Origin: Flavobacteriaceae bacterium UBA1682
GTDB lineage: Bacteria; Bacteroidota; Bacteroidia; Flavobacteriales; Flavobacteriaceae
Assembly: GCA_002320285.1 (NCBI GenBank)
Contig: DCKE01000026.1
Span: 149,071 to 213,070 of the forward strand
DNA length: 64,000 nucleotides
Reading direction: 5' to 3'
Position numbers and translations under genes: made by a program. The notes below the pieces were generated by a model. It did not search any database, had not been told where the DNA came from, and was given only the letters and a program-made list of their open reading frames with translations. Positions 52,176 to 61,633 of the stretch are shown here, piece by piece. Numbering within the stretch: the first letter of the stretch is position 1; every line of letters begins with the position of its first letter.

Positions 52176-52481
52176 ATGAAAAGAATAATTGTTGATTACG
52201 CAAAATTAACAAATGAGATTTTGTCTCTTCTAGTTGAGAGGTTCCCTGACGGCTATGATGATGCGGATATTGTCCGTTTCAAAAACGTTAAGAACGAAAC
52301 CATAGAAGCTGTGGAAGTTCGTACAGAAGACACAATTTATCTCGTAAAGGTTAGTACAAAATTAGCTGATAGAATAGAGAATTTTGATGAAGATGATGAA
52401 GAGGAAGACATTGTAGATACTGTCGAAGTTTCATTGGATTCCTTGAAAGATCTTGAATTGGCTGAAGAAGAAGAAGACTAG
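52176..52481 (+). CDS. Conserved acidic protein of unknown function
   Basis: A 101-residue protein: KRIIVDYAKLTNEILSLLVERFPDGY, then a small beta core (TIYLVKVSTKLADRIENF) and a very acidic tail of Asp/Glu runs. It looks like flavobacterial conserved hypothetical proteins; the acidic tail suggests a basic partner (ribosome, RNA polymerase or DNA-binding protein), which is inference. Strong own promoter and terminator indicate high expression. Confidence 0.75.
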   Translation: MKRIIVDYAKLTNEILSLLVERFPDGYDDADIVRFKNVKNETIEAVEVRTEDTIYLVKVSTKLADRIENFDEDDEEEDIVDTVEVSLDSLKDLELAEEEED

Positions 52482-52504
52482 TTTTTTATATTCTTAAATT
52501 TTAT

Positions 52505-52537
52505 AAACCCGTTTCCTTAGGATTCGGGTTTTTTTTA
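52505..52537 (+). terminator. Intrinsic terminator
   Basis: AAACCCG and CGGGTTT pair with an inner CC/GG step and are followed by eight T, 24 bp past the stop of the acidic protein. Confidence 0.75.
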
Positions 52538-52621
52538 TAGAAAATGGGAAATAATAGGGTAGATCACAAAAAAAGATGCTTTTGTAATTGTTGATTTGAT
52601 ATAAATTACTTTAATTATCAA

Positions 52622-52629
52622 TATATTTG
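52622..52629 (+). promoter_or_regulatory. ychF -7 promoter element
   Basis: TATATTTG followed by GCATCC, 32 bp before the ychF ATG. The nearest TTTG upstream (52595) is 23 bp away. Confidence 0.55.
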
Positions 52630-52660
52630 CATCCATAAATAAAAACTTTAATAACAGAAC

Positions 52661-53755
52661 ATGAAAGCAGGAATTGTAGGATTACCGAACGTTGGAAAAT
52701 CAACTTTGTTTAATTGCTTGTCAAATGCCAAAGCACAAAGTGCTAACTTTCCTTTTTGTACAATTGAGCCCAATATCGGAGTTGTGAATGTACCAGATCC
52801 TAGATTGTTGAAATTGGAGGAATTGGTTAATCCAGAGCGTGTTTTACCTGCAACGGTTGATATAGTGGATATTGCTGGATTGGTTAAAGGAGCAAGTAAA
52901 GGAGAGGGATTGGGAAATCAATTCTTAGGAAATATTAGAGAATGTAATGCTATAATTCACGTATTGCGTTGTTTTGACAACGATAATATCATCCATGTTG
53001 ATGGCAATGTGAATCCAATTAGAGATAAAGAGACCATCGATATTGAGTTGCAATTAAAGGATTTGGAAACGGTTGAAAAACGTTTGGAAAAAGTCAAAAG
53101 AGCCGCTAAAACTGGAAATAAGGAAGCTCAGGTTGAGGAGGCTTTATTGGAGAGAGTAAGAGGTGCTTTGTTGCAGGCTAAATCAGCTAGAACCGTTGAA
53201 TTATTGAATAATGATGAAGTGGTTTTGATGGAAGATTTTCAATTGATCACGGCTAAGCCGGTTTTATATGTTTGTAATGTTGATGAAGATGCTGCGGCAA
53301 CGGGAAATGCTTACGTAGAACAAGTAAGAGAATTGGTTAAGGATGAAAACGCAGAAGTTATTGTCTTGGCTGTAGGTACAGAGGCGGACATTACCGAATT
53401 AGAGACTTTTGAAGAACGTAAAATGTTCTTAGAAGATTTGGGATTGGAAGAGCCGGGTTCATCAGTATTGATTCGTTCCGCCTATAAATTATTGAACCTT
53501 CAGACTTATTTTACTGCTGGAGTAAAAGAAGTACGTGCTTGGACCATTCCTGTTGGGGCTACTGCACCACAAGCAGCGGGAGTGATTCATACCGATTTCG
53601 AAAAGGGATTCATCCGTGCGGAAGTTATTGCTTATAATGATTTTGTACATTTTGGATCTGAAGCGAAAGTAAAGGAAGCTGGAAAACTAAGAGTAGAAGG
53701 AAAAGAATATATCGTTAAAGATGGTGATGTTATGCACTTCAGGTTTAACGTGTAA
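52661..53755 (+). CDS. ychF: Redox-regulated ATPase YchF
   Basis: YchF/OLA1, 364 residues, an Obg-related P-loop protein that prefers ATP and binds ribosomes. Motifs: GLPNVGKST (residues 7-15), the NFPFCTIEPN switch I, DIAGLVKGASKGEGLG (switch II), and YVCNVDED in place of the GTP-specific NKxD. The C-terminal TGS domain (HTDFEKGFIRAEVIAYNDF) is complete. Monocistronic, with own promoter and terminator. Confidence 0.96.
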   Translation: MKAGIVGLPNVGKSTLFNCLSNAKAQSANFPFCTIEPNIGVVNVPDPRLLKLEELVNPERVLPATVDIVDIAGLVKGASKGEGLGNQFLGNIRECNAIIHVLRCFDNDNIIHVDGNVNPIRDKETIDIELQLKDLETVEKRLEKVKRAAKTGNKEAQVEEALLERVRGALLQAKSARTVELLNNDEVVLMEDFQLITAKPVLYVCNVDEDAAATGNAYVEQVRELVKDENAEVIVLAVGTEADITELETFEERKMFLEDLGLEEPGSSVLIRSAYKLLNLQTYFTAGVKEVRAWTIPVGATAPQAAGVIHTDFEKGFIRAEVIAYNDFVHFGSEAKVKEAGKLRVEGKEYIVKDGDVMHFRFNV

Positions 53756-53781
53756 TTTTTTAAAATTATATATTTGATAAG

Positions 53782-53809
53782 GTGGAATTAGCAATAATTC
53801 CACTTTTTT
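53782..53809 (+). terminator. ychF terminator
   Basis: GTGGAATTA and TAATTCCAC form a 9-bp stem with a 4-nt loop and six T. Confidence 0.9.
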
Positions 53810-53928
53810 GCTTTAATACAGTGATAAGTTTATTTTATTTTAAGTTTTTTTAGTAGTTTAGTTGATGACGAGCAGCTGTAAAGGGGTGTCCAAATAAAGC
53901 GAGTGAAATATTTAGAACGTAGAAAATT

Positions 53929-54636
53929 GTGGAAAATATTTGGTTTAGATTAGTCGTGGTATTGGGAAAAATTTTGGCTGGAATAGTACTCTTTGTCGTT
54001 TTTTATTTATTAATCGATTTTATACTATCGCATAGTACTGTAGCTGAGAAAGAAGATGTGAATGCAGCAAAGACCATTGATGTTTATCTCTTTTCTAACG
54101 GTGTTCATACCGATATAGTCGTACCGCTTCGTTCGGCTGAAATAGATTGGACTACTCAAATTGATCCGCTTCATACCGAAGCCCAACGTACGGATATGGA
54201 ATACTTAGCGGTTGGTTGGGGAGATAAAGGCTTTTACTTAGAAACACCCGAGTGGAGTGATTTAAAACCGAGTGTAGCGTTTAAGGCCGCTTTTTATTTG
54301 GGGGCATCGGCTATGCATACCACTTTTTATAAAAAGATGTATGAAAGTGATCACTGTATCAAAGTGAAAATCACAACAGGTCAATACCGTGCACTGATAG
54401 GCTATATACAAGCTAGTTTTGATCGCGATTCCAACGGTGACTTTATTTTAATAACAGCGCCCACTTACGGTAAAAATGATTCTTTTTATGAGGCTAAGCG
54501 AACTTATGGCTTGTTTTATACTTGTAATACCTGGGCTAATAATGCTTTAAAAGCTGCCGGTATGAGAGCGTGCTTTTGGACCGCTTTTGATCGCGGAATT
54601 TTGTATCAATACAGAAAAGAGGTTGTAGTAAATTGA
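53929..54636 (+). CDS. DUF2459 / TIGR02117 family protein
   Basis: A 235-residue protein with one N-terminal transmembrane helix and a conserved domain: IDVYLFSNGVHTDIVVPL, YLAVGWGDKGFYLETPEW, the HTTFYKK block and YTCNTWANNALKAAGM. The conserved His, Cys and Asn suggest a papain-like thiol fold related to NlpC/P60-type proteins, but no activity is known. The best start is a GTG at 53929, since no ATG precedes the transmembrane helix in frame. Confidence 0.82.
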   Translation: MENIWFRLVVVLGKILAGIVLFVVFYLLIDFILSHSTVAEKEDVNAAKTIDVYLFSNGVHTDIVVPLRSAEIDWTTQIDPLHTEAQRTDMEYLAVGWGDKGFYLETPEWSDLKPSVAFKAAFYLGASAMHTTFYKKMYESDHCIKVKITTGQYRALIGYIQASFDRDSNGDFILITAPTYGKNDSFYEAKRTYGLFYTCNTWANNALKAAGMRACFWTAFDRGILYQYRKEVVVN

Positions 54637-54725
54637 TCGAGCAAATTGCGAATAGCAGTTATAAAAAGCATGTTTATTTTGAGATTAACTCCTTACGTCA
54701 AGCAATTTTTTTAAAGAAAAAACAG

Positions 54726-54733
54726 TATTTTTG
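54726..54733 (+). promoter_or_regulatory. -7 element of the YihY/BrkB gene
   Basis: TATTTTTG, 27 bp before the ATG at 54760. Confidence 0.5.
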
Positions 54734-54759
54734 AACCTTAAAATAAGTCCCCCTTTATC

Positions 54760-55665
54760 ATGAATTTTAAAAAAATTATTACACTTCTTAAAAATACGGT
54801 TAATGAGTTTTTAGATGATAATGCGATGAAGTTCAGTGCTTCACTTTCCTATTACACCGTGTTTGCCCTACCGCCCTTGTCGATTTTAATCATTTCGATC
54901 AGTGGCTTTTTCTTTGGTGAAGAAGCGGTAACTGGAGAGTTTTATGGTCAAATTAAAGAATTGGTTGGAGATAATGCTGCGTTGCAAATTCAAGAGGCGA
55001 TAAAGAATGTGCGTTTGTCAGATTCCGGTACTTTAGCAACCATATTTGGTGTGATTATGTTGTTTTTCGGTGCTTCTGCCGTATTTGCTGAAATTCAGAG
55101 TTCGATAAATTATATTTGGGGTTTAAAAGCCAAACCCAATAAAGGATTGGTGCGCTTTGTAAAGAACAGGTTGTTGTCCTTTTCGATGATCGCATCCGTT
55201 GGTTTTTTGTTGTTGGTCAGTTTGATTGTCAATTCAGTGGTTGATGTATTGTATGTACAGTTAACCAAATTATTTCATGAGGAAACCGTTTACTTGGTTG
55301 GTGTAGTAAATAACATTGTTGTTTTTGTGATCATCACCTTGTTATTCTCTATTATTTTCAAAACTTTGCCCGATGGCAAAATTGGTTGGCGGGAGACGGT
55401 TGTAGGATCGGGATTTACCTCTTTATTTTTTATGATCGGAAAATTTGGTATCGGCATGTACTTAGGTAATTCATCGTCCTCGAGTTTGTATGGCGCTGCG
55501 GGTTCCATCATTGTAATCTTGATTTGGGTATATTATTCGGCGATAATCCTGTATTTTGGCGCAGAATTCACTAAGGTTTATGCCGAAATGTATGGAAAAA
55601 AAATTGAGCCAAACAGCTATTCTGTCCTCATTAAAAAGTCCATTACAGAAGTAGATGAAAAATAA
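54760..55665 (+). CDS. YihY/BrkB family inner-membrane protein
   Basis: A 301-residue protein with about six transmembrane helices. FSASLSYYTVFALPPLSILIISI near the N-terminus, FGASAVFAEIQSSINYIWGL in the middle and GSIIVILIWVYYSAIILYFGAEFTKVYAE near the C-terminus are the family hallmarks. It was once misnamed ribonuclease BN; transport or envelope roles are suspected. It precedes parE on the same strand with a 93-bp gap. Confidence 0.9.
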   Translation: MNFKKIITLLKNTVNEFLDDNAMKFSASLSYYTVFALPPLSILIISISGFFFGEEAVTGEFYGQIKELVGDNAALQIQEAIKNVRLSDSGTLATIFGVIMLFFGASAVFAEIQSSINYIWGLKAKPNKGLVRFVKNRLLSFSMIASVGFLLLVSLIVNSVVDVLYVQLTKLFHEETVYLVGVVNNIVVFVIITLLFSIIFKTLPDGKIGWRETVVGSGFTSLFFMIGKFGIGMYLGNSSSSSLYGAAGSIIVILIWVYYSAIILYFGAEFTKVYAEMYGKKIEPNSYSVLIKKSITEVDEK

Positions 55666-55758
55666 GTCTGTTTTTTGATGTTTTTCACTCAAACTGAGCA
55701 TTTCACATTTTTATTTTTTAGTAATAAGTCTTAAATTAGCGAAAATTCCTACACCTTT

Positions 55759-57624
55759 ATGCAAGATCAAAATCAATATACCGAAGACAATATTCGTTCA
55801 TTAGACTGGAAAGAACATATCCGTATGCGTCCTGGAATGTATATCGGGAAATTAGGTGATGGCTCTTCTCCAGATGATGGTATTTACATACTGATTAAAG
55901 AGGTATTAGACAACAGTATCGATGAGTTTGTAATGGGCTCTGGAAAAACGATTGAAGTCACCTTAAAAGACAAAGTGGTTAGTGTACGCGATTTTGGTCG
56001 TGGTATACCTTTAGGGAAGGTAATCGATGTCGTTTCCAAGATGAATACCGGTGGTAAATATGATTCCAAAGCTTTTAAGAAATCAGTGGGATTAAATGGA
56101 GTGGGAACTAAAGCGGTCAATGCGCTTTCGTCTTATTTCAGAGTAGAGTCTGTACGTGACAATCAGCAAAAAGCAGCAGAATTTCAAGCGGGTAATCTTC
56201 AAGTGGAAGAAGAGTTAACAGAAACGACGAAGCGCAAAGGGACGAAAGTTACTTTTATAGCAGATGATGCAATCTTTAAAAACTACAAATACCGTAAGGA
56301 ATACATCATTAAGATGTTGAAAAACTATTGTTATCTAAACACCGGTTTGACGATACTTTTTAATGGTGAAAAATTTTATTCGGAGAACGGTCTAAAGGAT
56401 TTGTTAGAAGAAAACATCGATCAAGAAGATATGATCTATCCGATCATTCACTTGAAAGGAGATGATATTGAAGTGGCGATTACTCATAGTAAAACACAGT
56501 ATTCGGAAGAGTATTACTCTTTCGTCAATGGGCAGAACACGACACAAGGAGGGACGCATTTAGTGGCTTTTAGAGAGGCTTTAGTCCGAACCATCAAAGA
56601 ATTTTACAATAAAAATTTTGAAGCTTCGGATATTAGAAAATCAATTGTTGCGGGTATTTCTATTAAAGTAGAAGAACCGGTCTTTGAATCGCAAACTAAA
56701 ACCAAGCTAGGTTCTACTGATATGGGGCCAGAATCTCCGACGGTTCGAACGTATATCAGTGATTTTCTTAAGAAACAATTAGATAACTATTTGCACAAGA
56801 ATCCTGCGGTTTCTGATGCCTTATTACGTAAAATTCTACAAGCAGAACGCGAGAGAAAAGAGCTTTCTGGAATTCGTAAGATTGCTAAAGAACGCGCGAA
56901 AAAAGCGGGATTGCACAATAAAAAGCTACGCGATTGTCGGGTGCATTTAACCGATATGAAGCATCCGCGTTATTTGGAGAGTACCTTGTTTATCACCGAG
57001 GGGGATTCGGCTTCGGGATCGATTACAAAATCGAGGGATGTCAATACACAGGCCGTTTTTAGTTTACGTGGTAAGCCGTTGAATTCCTATGGAATGTCCA
57101 AAAAAATTGTTTATGAAAATGAAGAATTCAATTTACTACAAGCGGCATTAAATATCGAAGAGGATTTGGGGGATTTACGTTATAACAATATCGTAATTGC
57201 AACAGATGCCGATGTCGATGGAATGCATATCCGTTTGTTGTTAATTACGTTTTTCTTGCAATTCTTTCCAGAGTTAATCAAAGAAGGGCATTTATATATA
57301 TTGCAAACCCCATTATTTAGGGTTCGAAATAAGAAAGAAACCATTTACTGTTACAGTGAAGAAGAACGGGTTTCAGCCATCGAAAAATTAAAACCGAAAC
57401 CAGAGATTACTCGATTTAAAGGTTTGGGTGAGATTTCCCCTGATGAGTTTAAGTACTTTATTGGAGAGGATATCCGAATTGATCCCGTGATGCTGGATAA
57501 AGCGACATCGATTGAAAAGCTTTTGGAATTTTATATGGGTAAAAACACGCCGGACAGACAAGAGTTTATCATCAATAACTTAAAGGTTGAATTGGATGTA
57601 GTCGTTGTACAGGATACAAACTAA
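55759..57624 (+). CDS. parE: DNA topoisomerase IV subunit B
   Basis: A 621-residue type II topoisomerase ATPase subunit. The GHKL ATPase domain shows EVLDNSIDEFVMG, RDFGRGIPLG, GLNGVGTKAVNALS; the transducer lysine is in the QTKTKLG segment; the Toprim domain has TEGDSASGS and ATDADVDGMHIRLLL. The short length without a GyrB-type insertion, and pairing with the ParC-like subunit 185 bp downstream, favour topoisomerase IV over gyrase. It decatenates daughter chromosomes. Confidence 0.93.
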   Translation: MQDQNQYTEDNIRSLDWKEHIRMRPGMYIGKLGDGSSPDDGIYILIKEVLDNSIDEFVMGSGKTIEVTLKDKVVSVRDFGRGIPLGKVIDVVSKMNTGGKYDSKAFKKSVGLNGVGTKAVNALSSYFRVESVRDNQQKAAEFQAGNLQVEEELTETTKRKGTKVTFIADDAIFKNYKYRKEYIIKMLKNYCYLNTGLTILFNGEKFYSENGLKDLLEENIDQEDMIYPIIHLKGDDIEVAITHSKTQYSEEYYSFVNGQNTTQGGTHLVAFREALVRTIKEFYNKNFEASDIRKSIVAGISIKVEEPVFESQTKTKLGSTDMGPESPTVRTYISDFLKKQLDNYLHKNPAVSDALLRKILQAERERKELSGIRKIAKERAKKAGLHNKKLRDCRVHLTDMKHPRYLESTLFITEGDSASGSITKSRDVNTQAVFSLRGKPLNSYGMSKKIVYENEEFNLLQAALNIEEDLGDLRYNNIVIATDADVDGMHIRLLLITFFLQFFPELIKEGHLYILQTPLFRVRNKKETIYCYSEEERVSAIEKLKPKPEITRFKGLGEISPDEFKYFIGEDIRIDPVMLDKATSIEKLLEFYMGKNTPDRQEFIINNLKVELDVVVVQDTN

Positions 57625-57809
57625 TTTAAACGGTAAACAGATTGAAGAATTCAGCGGTTCCACGTTTTTGTCGTGTAATCGTGATTTTATGGGAATTCTA
57701 AAAAAAATATGGAATAATAGATAAGAAGTTAGTCGGTAAATATTTTTAGAAAGAGAAGTACAAACTTTTTATTAAAAAGTAAAAGATTAGTTTTATTCAA
57801 AGAAATTAA

Positions 57810-60452
57810 ATGAGCACAGAAGAAGAAAATGTAGATCCAATAGAAGAGGGACAAAATAAAAAAGAGCTTCATTTTTATGAAAATGTAGATAGTCCGGAAA
57901 CCATTACGAAAGTAACGGGAATGTATAAAGATTGGTTTTTGGATTACGCTTCGTATGTAATTCTGGAAAGAGCAGTTCCGGCGATTGAAGATGGATTTAA
58001 GCCTGTTCAACGTCGTATCATGCATTCGATGAAAGAATTGGATGATGGGCGTTATAACAAAGTAGCTAACGTTGTCGGTCATACGATGCAATATCACCCA
58101 CATGGTGATGCGAGTATTGGTGATGCGATGGTGCAGATGGGGCAAAAAGAACTGTTGATTGATACTCAGGGAAACTGGGGAAATATATTAACGGGTGATG
58201 GTGCGGCTGCATCGCGTTATATAGAAGCGCGTTTAAGTAAATTTGCTTTGGAGGTTTTGTATTCTCCAAAAATCACTGCTTGGCAATCTTCTTACGACGG
58301 TAGAAGAAATGAACCGATTAATTTGCCGGTTAAGTTCCCGTTGTTATTGGCTCAAGGTGGTGAGGGTATTGCGGTTGGTTTATCGACTAAAGTACTGCCG
58401 CATAACTTTATAGAATTGATCGATGCATCTATAAAAATACTTAAAGGAAAGCCGTTTGTATTGTATCCCGATTTTCCCACTCAAGGTATTGCAGATGTTT
58501 CTGCCTATAATGATGGACTTCGCGGAGGGCGTATACGCGTTCGAGCTCGAATCTCGCAATTGGATAAAAACACCTTGGTCATTACGCAAATACCGTTTTC
58601 AACCAATACCTCAAGTTTGATTGAGAGTATTTTGAAAGCCAATGAAAAAGGAAAAATAAAAGTTAAGAAAATTGAGGATAATACCGCTGCAGATGTAGAG
58701 ATTTTGGTGCATTTACCTCCGGGAGTTTCTCCGGATAAAACCATAGATGCTTTATATGCCTTTACGGGCTGTGAAACCTCTATAGCGCCGTTGGGTTGTG
58801 TGATTCAAGATAATAAACCGCTGTTTGTAGGTGTGAGTACGATGTTGGTAACTTCTACACACAGAACGGTTTCCTTGTTGAAGAGTGAATTGGAAATTGA
58901 ACTCGAAGAGCTCAACGAACAATGGCACTTTTTATCGTTGGAACGCATATTTATTGAAAAGAGAGTGTATTACCTCATTGAAGAGGAAAAAACTTGGGAG
59001 GGTATCTTAAGGGCTATTGATGAAGGCTTGCGTCCTCACGTCAAAAACTTAAAGCGAGACATCACTGAAGAGGATTTAACGCGATTAACCGAAATTAGAA
59101 TTAAGAGAATTTCTCGATTTGATATTGACAAAGCCAATCAAAAATTGGAGTCCTTAGAAGACGATATTGAAAAGGTCAAACATCATTTAAATCATTTAAT
59201 TGAATTTGCGATCAATTATTTTATACGATTAAAAGAGAAATACGGTAAGGGAAGAGAACGCCTTACTGAAATTCGCAGTTTTGACACTATTGAAGCGACT
59301 AAGGTGGTTCTGAGAAATACCAAGTTGTACGTTAATATGGAAGAGGGATTTATCGGTACAGCGCTTAAAAAGGAAGAGTATGTAGCGGATTGTTCGGATA
59401 TTGATGATGTGATTGTCTTTTTGCGCAACGGTAGTTTAATTATCACCAAAGTGGATGAAAAGAAATTTGTCGGTAAAGATATCATTCACGTTGCGGTTTT
59501 CGATAGAAACGATAAGCGAACGATTTATAATGTTATTTATAGAGATGGAAAGTCTGGAGCATCTTATGTCAAGCGATTCAACGTATCTGGTGTAACTCGG
59601 GATAAGGTATATGACTTAACCCAAGGCAAGCCGGGCTCTCAGGTATTGTATTTTTCTCACAATCCGAATGGAGAAGCTGAAGTGGTGAGTGTATTATTAA
59701 GACAGATTAGCAGTGTCAAAAAACTAAAATTTGATTTAGACTTTGCTGATTTATTGATAAAAGGGCGTAGTTCCAAAGGGAATTTGGTCACTAAATACGC
59801 GATCAAAAAAATCGAATTAAAGGAAAAGGGGATTTCAACGTTACGACCGCGAAAAATTTGGTTTGACGACACGGTTCATCGTCTTAATGTCGATGGTAGA
59901 GGGGAGTTGTTGGGTGAATTTAAACCCAATGACCGACTGTTGGTAATTAACCAATCTGGTAAAGCGAGAACAATCATCCCGGAGCTGACGAGTCATTTTG
60001 AAGAAGACATGATTGTATTGGAGAAATGGGTACCGAATAAACCGATTTCAGCGATTTATTTCGATGGAGAAAAGTCGCGCTACTACGTCAAGCGTTTCTT
60101 AATAGAAAATGAGGCTCGCGAGGAAATGTTTATTTCAGAAGCTGAGAATTCGAGGCTTGAAATCGTGTCTACCGATTACCGTCCATTAGCGGAAGTATCT
60201 TTTTATAAGGTTAAAGGGGTTCAAAAAGAAAATTTAATTGTAGATTTAGAACAGTTTATAGTTGTCAAAGGGATAAAAGCGCAGGGAAATCAGTTAACTG
60301 CCGATAAAATTAAAATATCTCTTTTAGAACCACTTCCCTATGAATTACCTGAAGAGGAAAAAATGGTGGAAGTTACATCTGCTGAAAATGGAGATGAACC
60401 AACGGATTTATTATTAGACGACGACGGACAAATTACTATCCCCCTTGAGTAA
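57810..60452 (+). CDS. parC: DNA topoisomerase IV subunit A
   Basis: An 880-residue DNA-cleaving subunit. The QRRIMHSMKELDDGRYNKVANVVGHTMQYHPHGDASIGDAM block is the quinolone-resistance/active-site region, with the catalytic Tyr in AAASRYIEARL near residue 137. The C-terminal half holds degenerate beta-pinwheel repeats and an acidic tail. The GyrA box (QRRGGKG) is not seen, consistent with ParC. The next gene starts immediately after its stop. Confidence 0.93.
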   Translation: MSTEEENVDPIEEGQNKKELHFYENVDSPETITKVTGMYKDWFLDYASYVILERAVPAIEDGFKPVQRRIMHSMKELDDGRYNKVANVVGHTMQYHPHGDASIGDAMVQMGQKELLIDTQGNWGNILTGDGAAASRYIEARLSKFALEVLYSPKITAWQSSYDGRRNEPINLPVKFPLLLAQGGEGIAVGLSTKVLPHNFIELIDASIKILKGKPFVLYPDFPTQGIADVSAYNDGLRGGRIRVRARISQLDKNTLVITQIPFSTNTSSLIESILKANEKGKIKVKKIEDNTAADVEILVHLPPGVSPDKTIDALYAFTGCETSIAPLGCVIQDNKPLFVGVSTMLVTSTHRTVSLLKSELEIELEELNEQWHFLSLERIFIEKRVYYLIEEEKTWEGILRAIDEGLRPHVKNLKRDITEEDLTRLTEIRIKRISRFDIDKANQKLESLEDDIEKVKHHLNHLIEFAINYFIRLKEKYGKGRERLTEIRSFDTIEATKVVLRNTKLYVNMEEGFIGTALKKEEYVADCSDIDDVIVFLRNGSLIITKVDEKKFVGKDIIHVAVFDRNDKRTIYNVIYRDGKSGASYVKRFNVSGVTRDKVYDLTQGKPGSQVLYFSHNPNGEAEVVSVLLRQISSVKKLKFDLDFADLLIKGRSSKGNLVTKYAIKKIELKEKGISTLRPRKIWFDDTVHRLNVDGRGELLGEFKPNDRLLVINQSGKARTIIPELTSHFEEDMIVLEKWVPNKPISAIYFDGEKSRYYVKRFLIENEAREEMFISEAENSRLEIVSTDYRPLAEVSFYKVKGVQKENLIVDLEQFIVVKGIKAQGNQLTADKIKISLLEPLPYELPEEEKMVEVTSAENGDEPTDLLLDDDGQITIPLE

Positions 60453-61385
60453 ATGCTAAAAAATGTAAACAAAACCATCCAACATTCGCTGTTGGTTTTA
60501 TCGACCGTATTCCTTTCGCAAACCGTGTTTTCTCAAGATGGGAAAGGCGGTTTGTTTGATGGAGAAACACAAGCCAGATCGCTGACAGAGCGTTGGGAAC
60601 TGAGTTCTGAAACCAAAAAAGGGACTTTTGTCATTACGCCCTACAAGCCAATTTATGTAAGTCCATTGCGTTGGTCCAGCGATCCCAACAAATTGCCCAC
60701 CAGTGATAGTCCCGACAACAATGCCTTAGTTCCGCAAGATTACAACAGTGTGGAGTCGCGATTTCAATTGAGTTTTAAGACCAAAGTAATGCAGGGTATC
60801 TTTTGGGGGGCAGGTGATATCTGGTTGGCTTTTACACAAACGGCCAATTGGCAGGTGTACAACGCCGATTTATCTAGGCCTTTTCGAGAATTGAACTACG
60901 AACCCGAAGTGATTTTAAATTTTGCTACTAATTTTGAGGTTTTTGGCGTAACCAATCGGATGATGGGGATTTCATTGAATCACCAATCCAACGGTAAAAG
61001 CTTACCTGGATCGAGAAGTTGGAATCGGGTAATTTTTCAAACCGCTTTTGATTATAAGGATTTGAGCGTTATTATCAGGCCGTGGATTCGCATGCACGAA
61101 AAGATTGAAGAAGATGATAACCCAGGAATAGAAGAATATGTAGGTCGCGGTGATATCACATTGATTTATAAATACAAAGAACAGGAATTTAGCTTGTTGG
61201 CTCGTAATAATATGCGTTTCAACAAAAGAAATAAGGGCTATCTCGAAATGAACTGGACCTATCCCATATCGGGCAATTTAAAAGCGCATTTACAAGTAGC
61301 TAACGGTTATGGTGATACCATGATCGACTTCAATCATAAACAAACCATTATAGGTTTGGGGGTATCTTTAATTGAATGGTTGTAG
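60453..61385 (+). CDS. pldA: Outer-membrane phospholipase A
   Basis: A 310-residue exported protein of the PldA family: signal peptide (LLVLSTVFLSQTVFSQ), then a beta-barrel with the catalytic His and Ser in SLNHQSNGKSLPGSRSWNRV, Asn in the same block and alternating hydrophobic strands. It hydrolyses phospholipids and lysophospholipids in the outer leaflet when the membrane is disturbed. The start codon is the very next base after the parC stop, so translation is probably coupled. Confidence 0.9.
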   Translation: MLKNVNKTIQHSLLVLSTVFLSQTVFSQDGKGGLFDGETQARSLTERWELSSETKKGTFVITPYKPIYVSPLRWSSDPNKLPTSDSPDNNALVPQDYNSVESRFQLSFKTKVMQGIFWGAGDIWLAFTQTANWQVYNADLSRPFRELNYEPEVILNFATNFEVFGVTNRMMGISLNHQSNGKSLPGSRSWNRVIFQTAFDYKDLSVIIRPWIRMHEKIEEDDNPGIEEYVGRGDITLIYKYKEQEFSLLARNNMRFNKRNKGYLEMNWTYPISGNLKAHLQVANGYGDTMIDFNHKQTIIGLGVSLIEWL

Positions 61386-61417
61386 CGATACTACAAAGTA
61401 AGAAGGAATCTTTTAGG

Positions 61418-61456
61418 GAGGATAAATTTTAATAGAATTTATCCTCTTTTTTTTCT
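61418..61456. terminator. Terminator between pldA and the small membrane protein gene
   Basis: GAGGATAAATT and AATTTATCCTC pair around a 7-nt loop, with eight T on the plus strand. The minus-strand small gene stops inside the loop. Confidence 0.85.
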
Positions 61457-61623
61457 TTTTTACTAGCTTTTCTCAAGGAGTAGATAAAATAGGCTATAAA
61501 AACAACAAAGCCAATATATGAAGGGATATTGGATATGGAAAGCGCGTGTTTGGTATCAAATTCTAGTATACCATAAACAAACATTAAAAGGACAATAAAT
61601 GTAATTGCTTTTTGTAATATCAT
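61429..61623 (-). CDS. Small two-helix membrane protein
   Basis: A 64-residue protein with two hydrophobic helices (AITFIVLLMFVYGILEF and IGFVVFIAYFIYSLRKA) and a Lys/Glu-rich C-terminus. It starts 10 bp downstream of hemN on the same strand, so it is probably cotranscribed under the same control. I do not recognise a family. Confidence 0.6.
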   Translation of the reverse strand: MILQKAITFIVLLMFVYGILEFDTKHALSISNIPSYIGFVVFIAYFIYSLRKASKKEKKEDKFY

Positions 61624-61633
61624 AGTTTAATCT

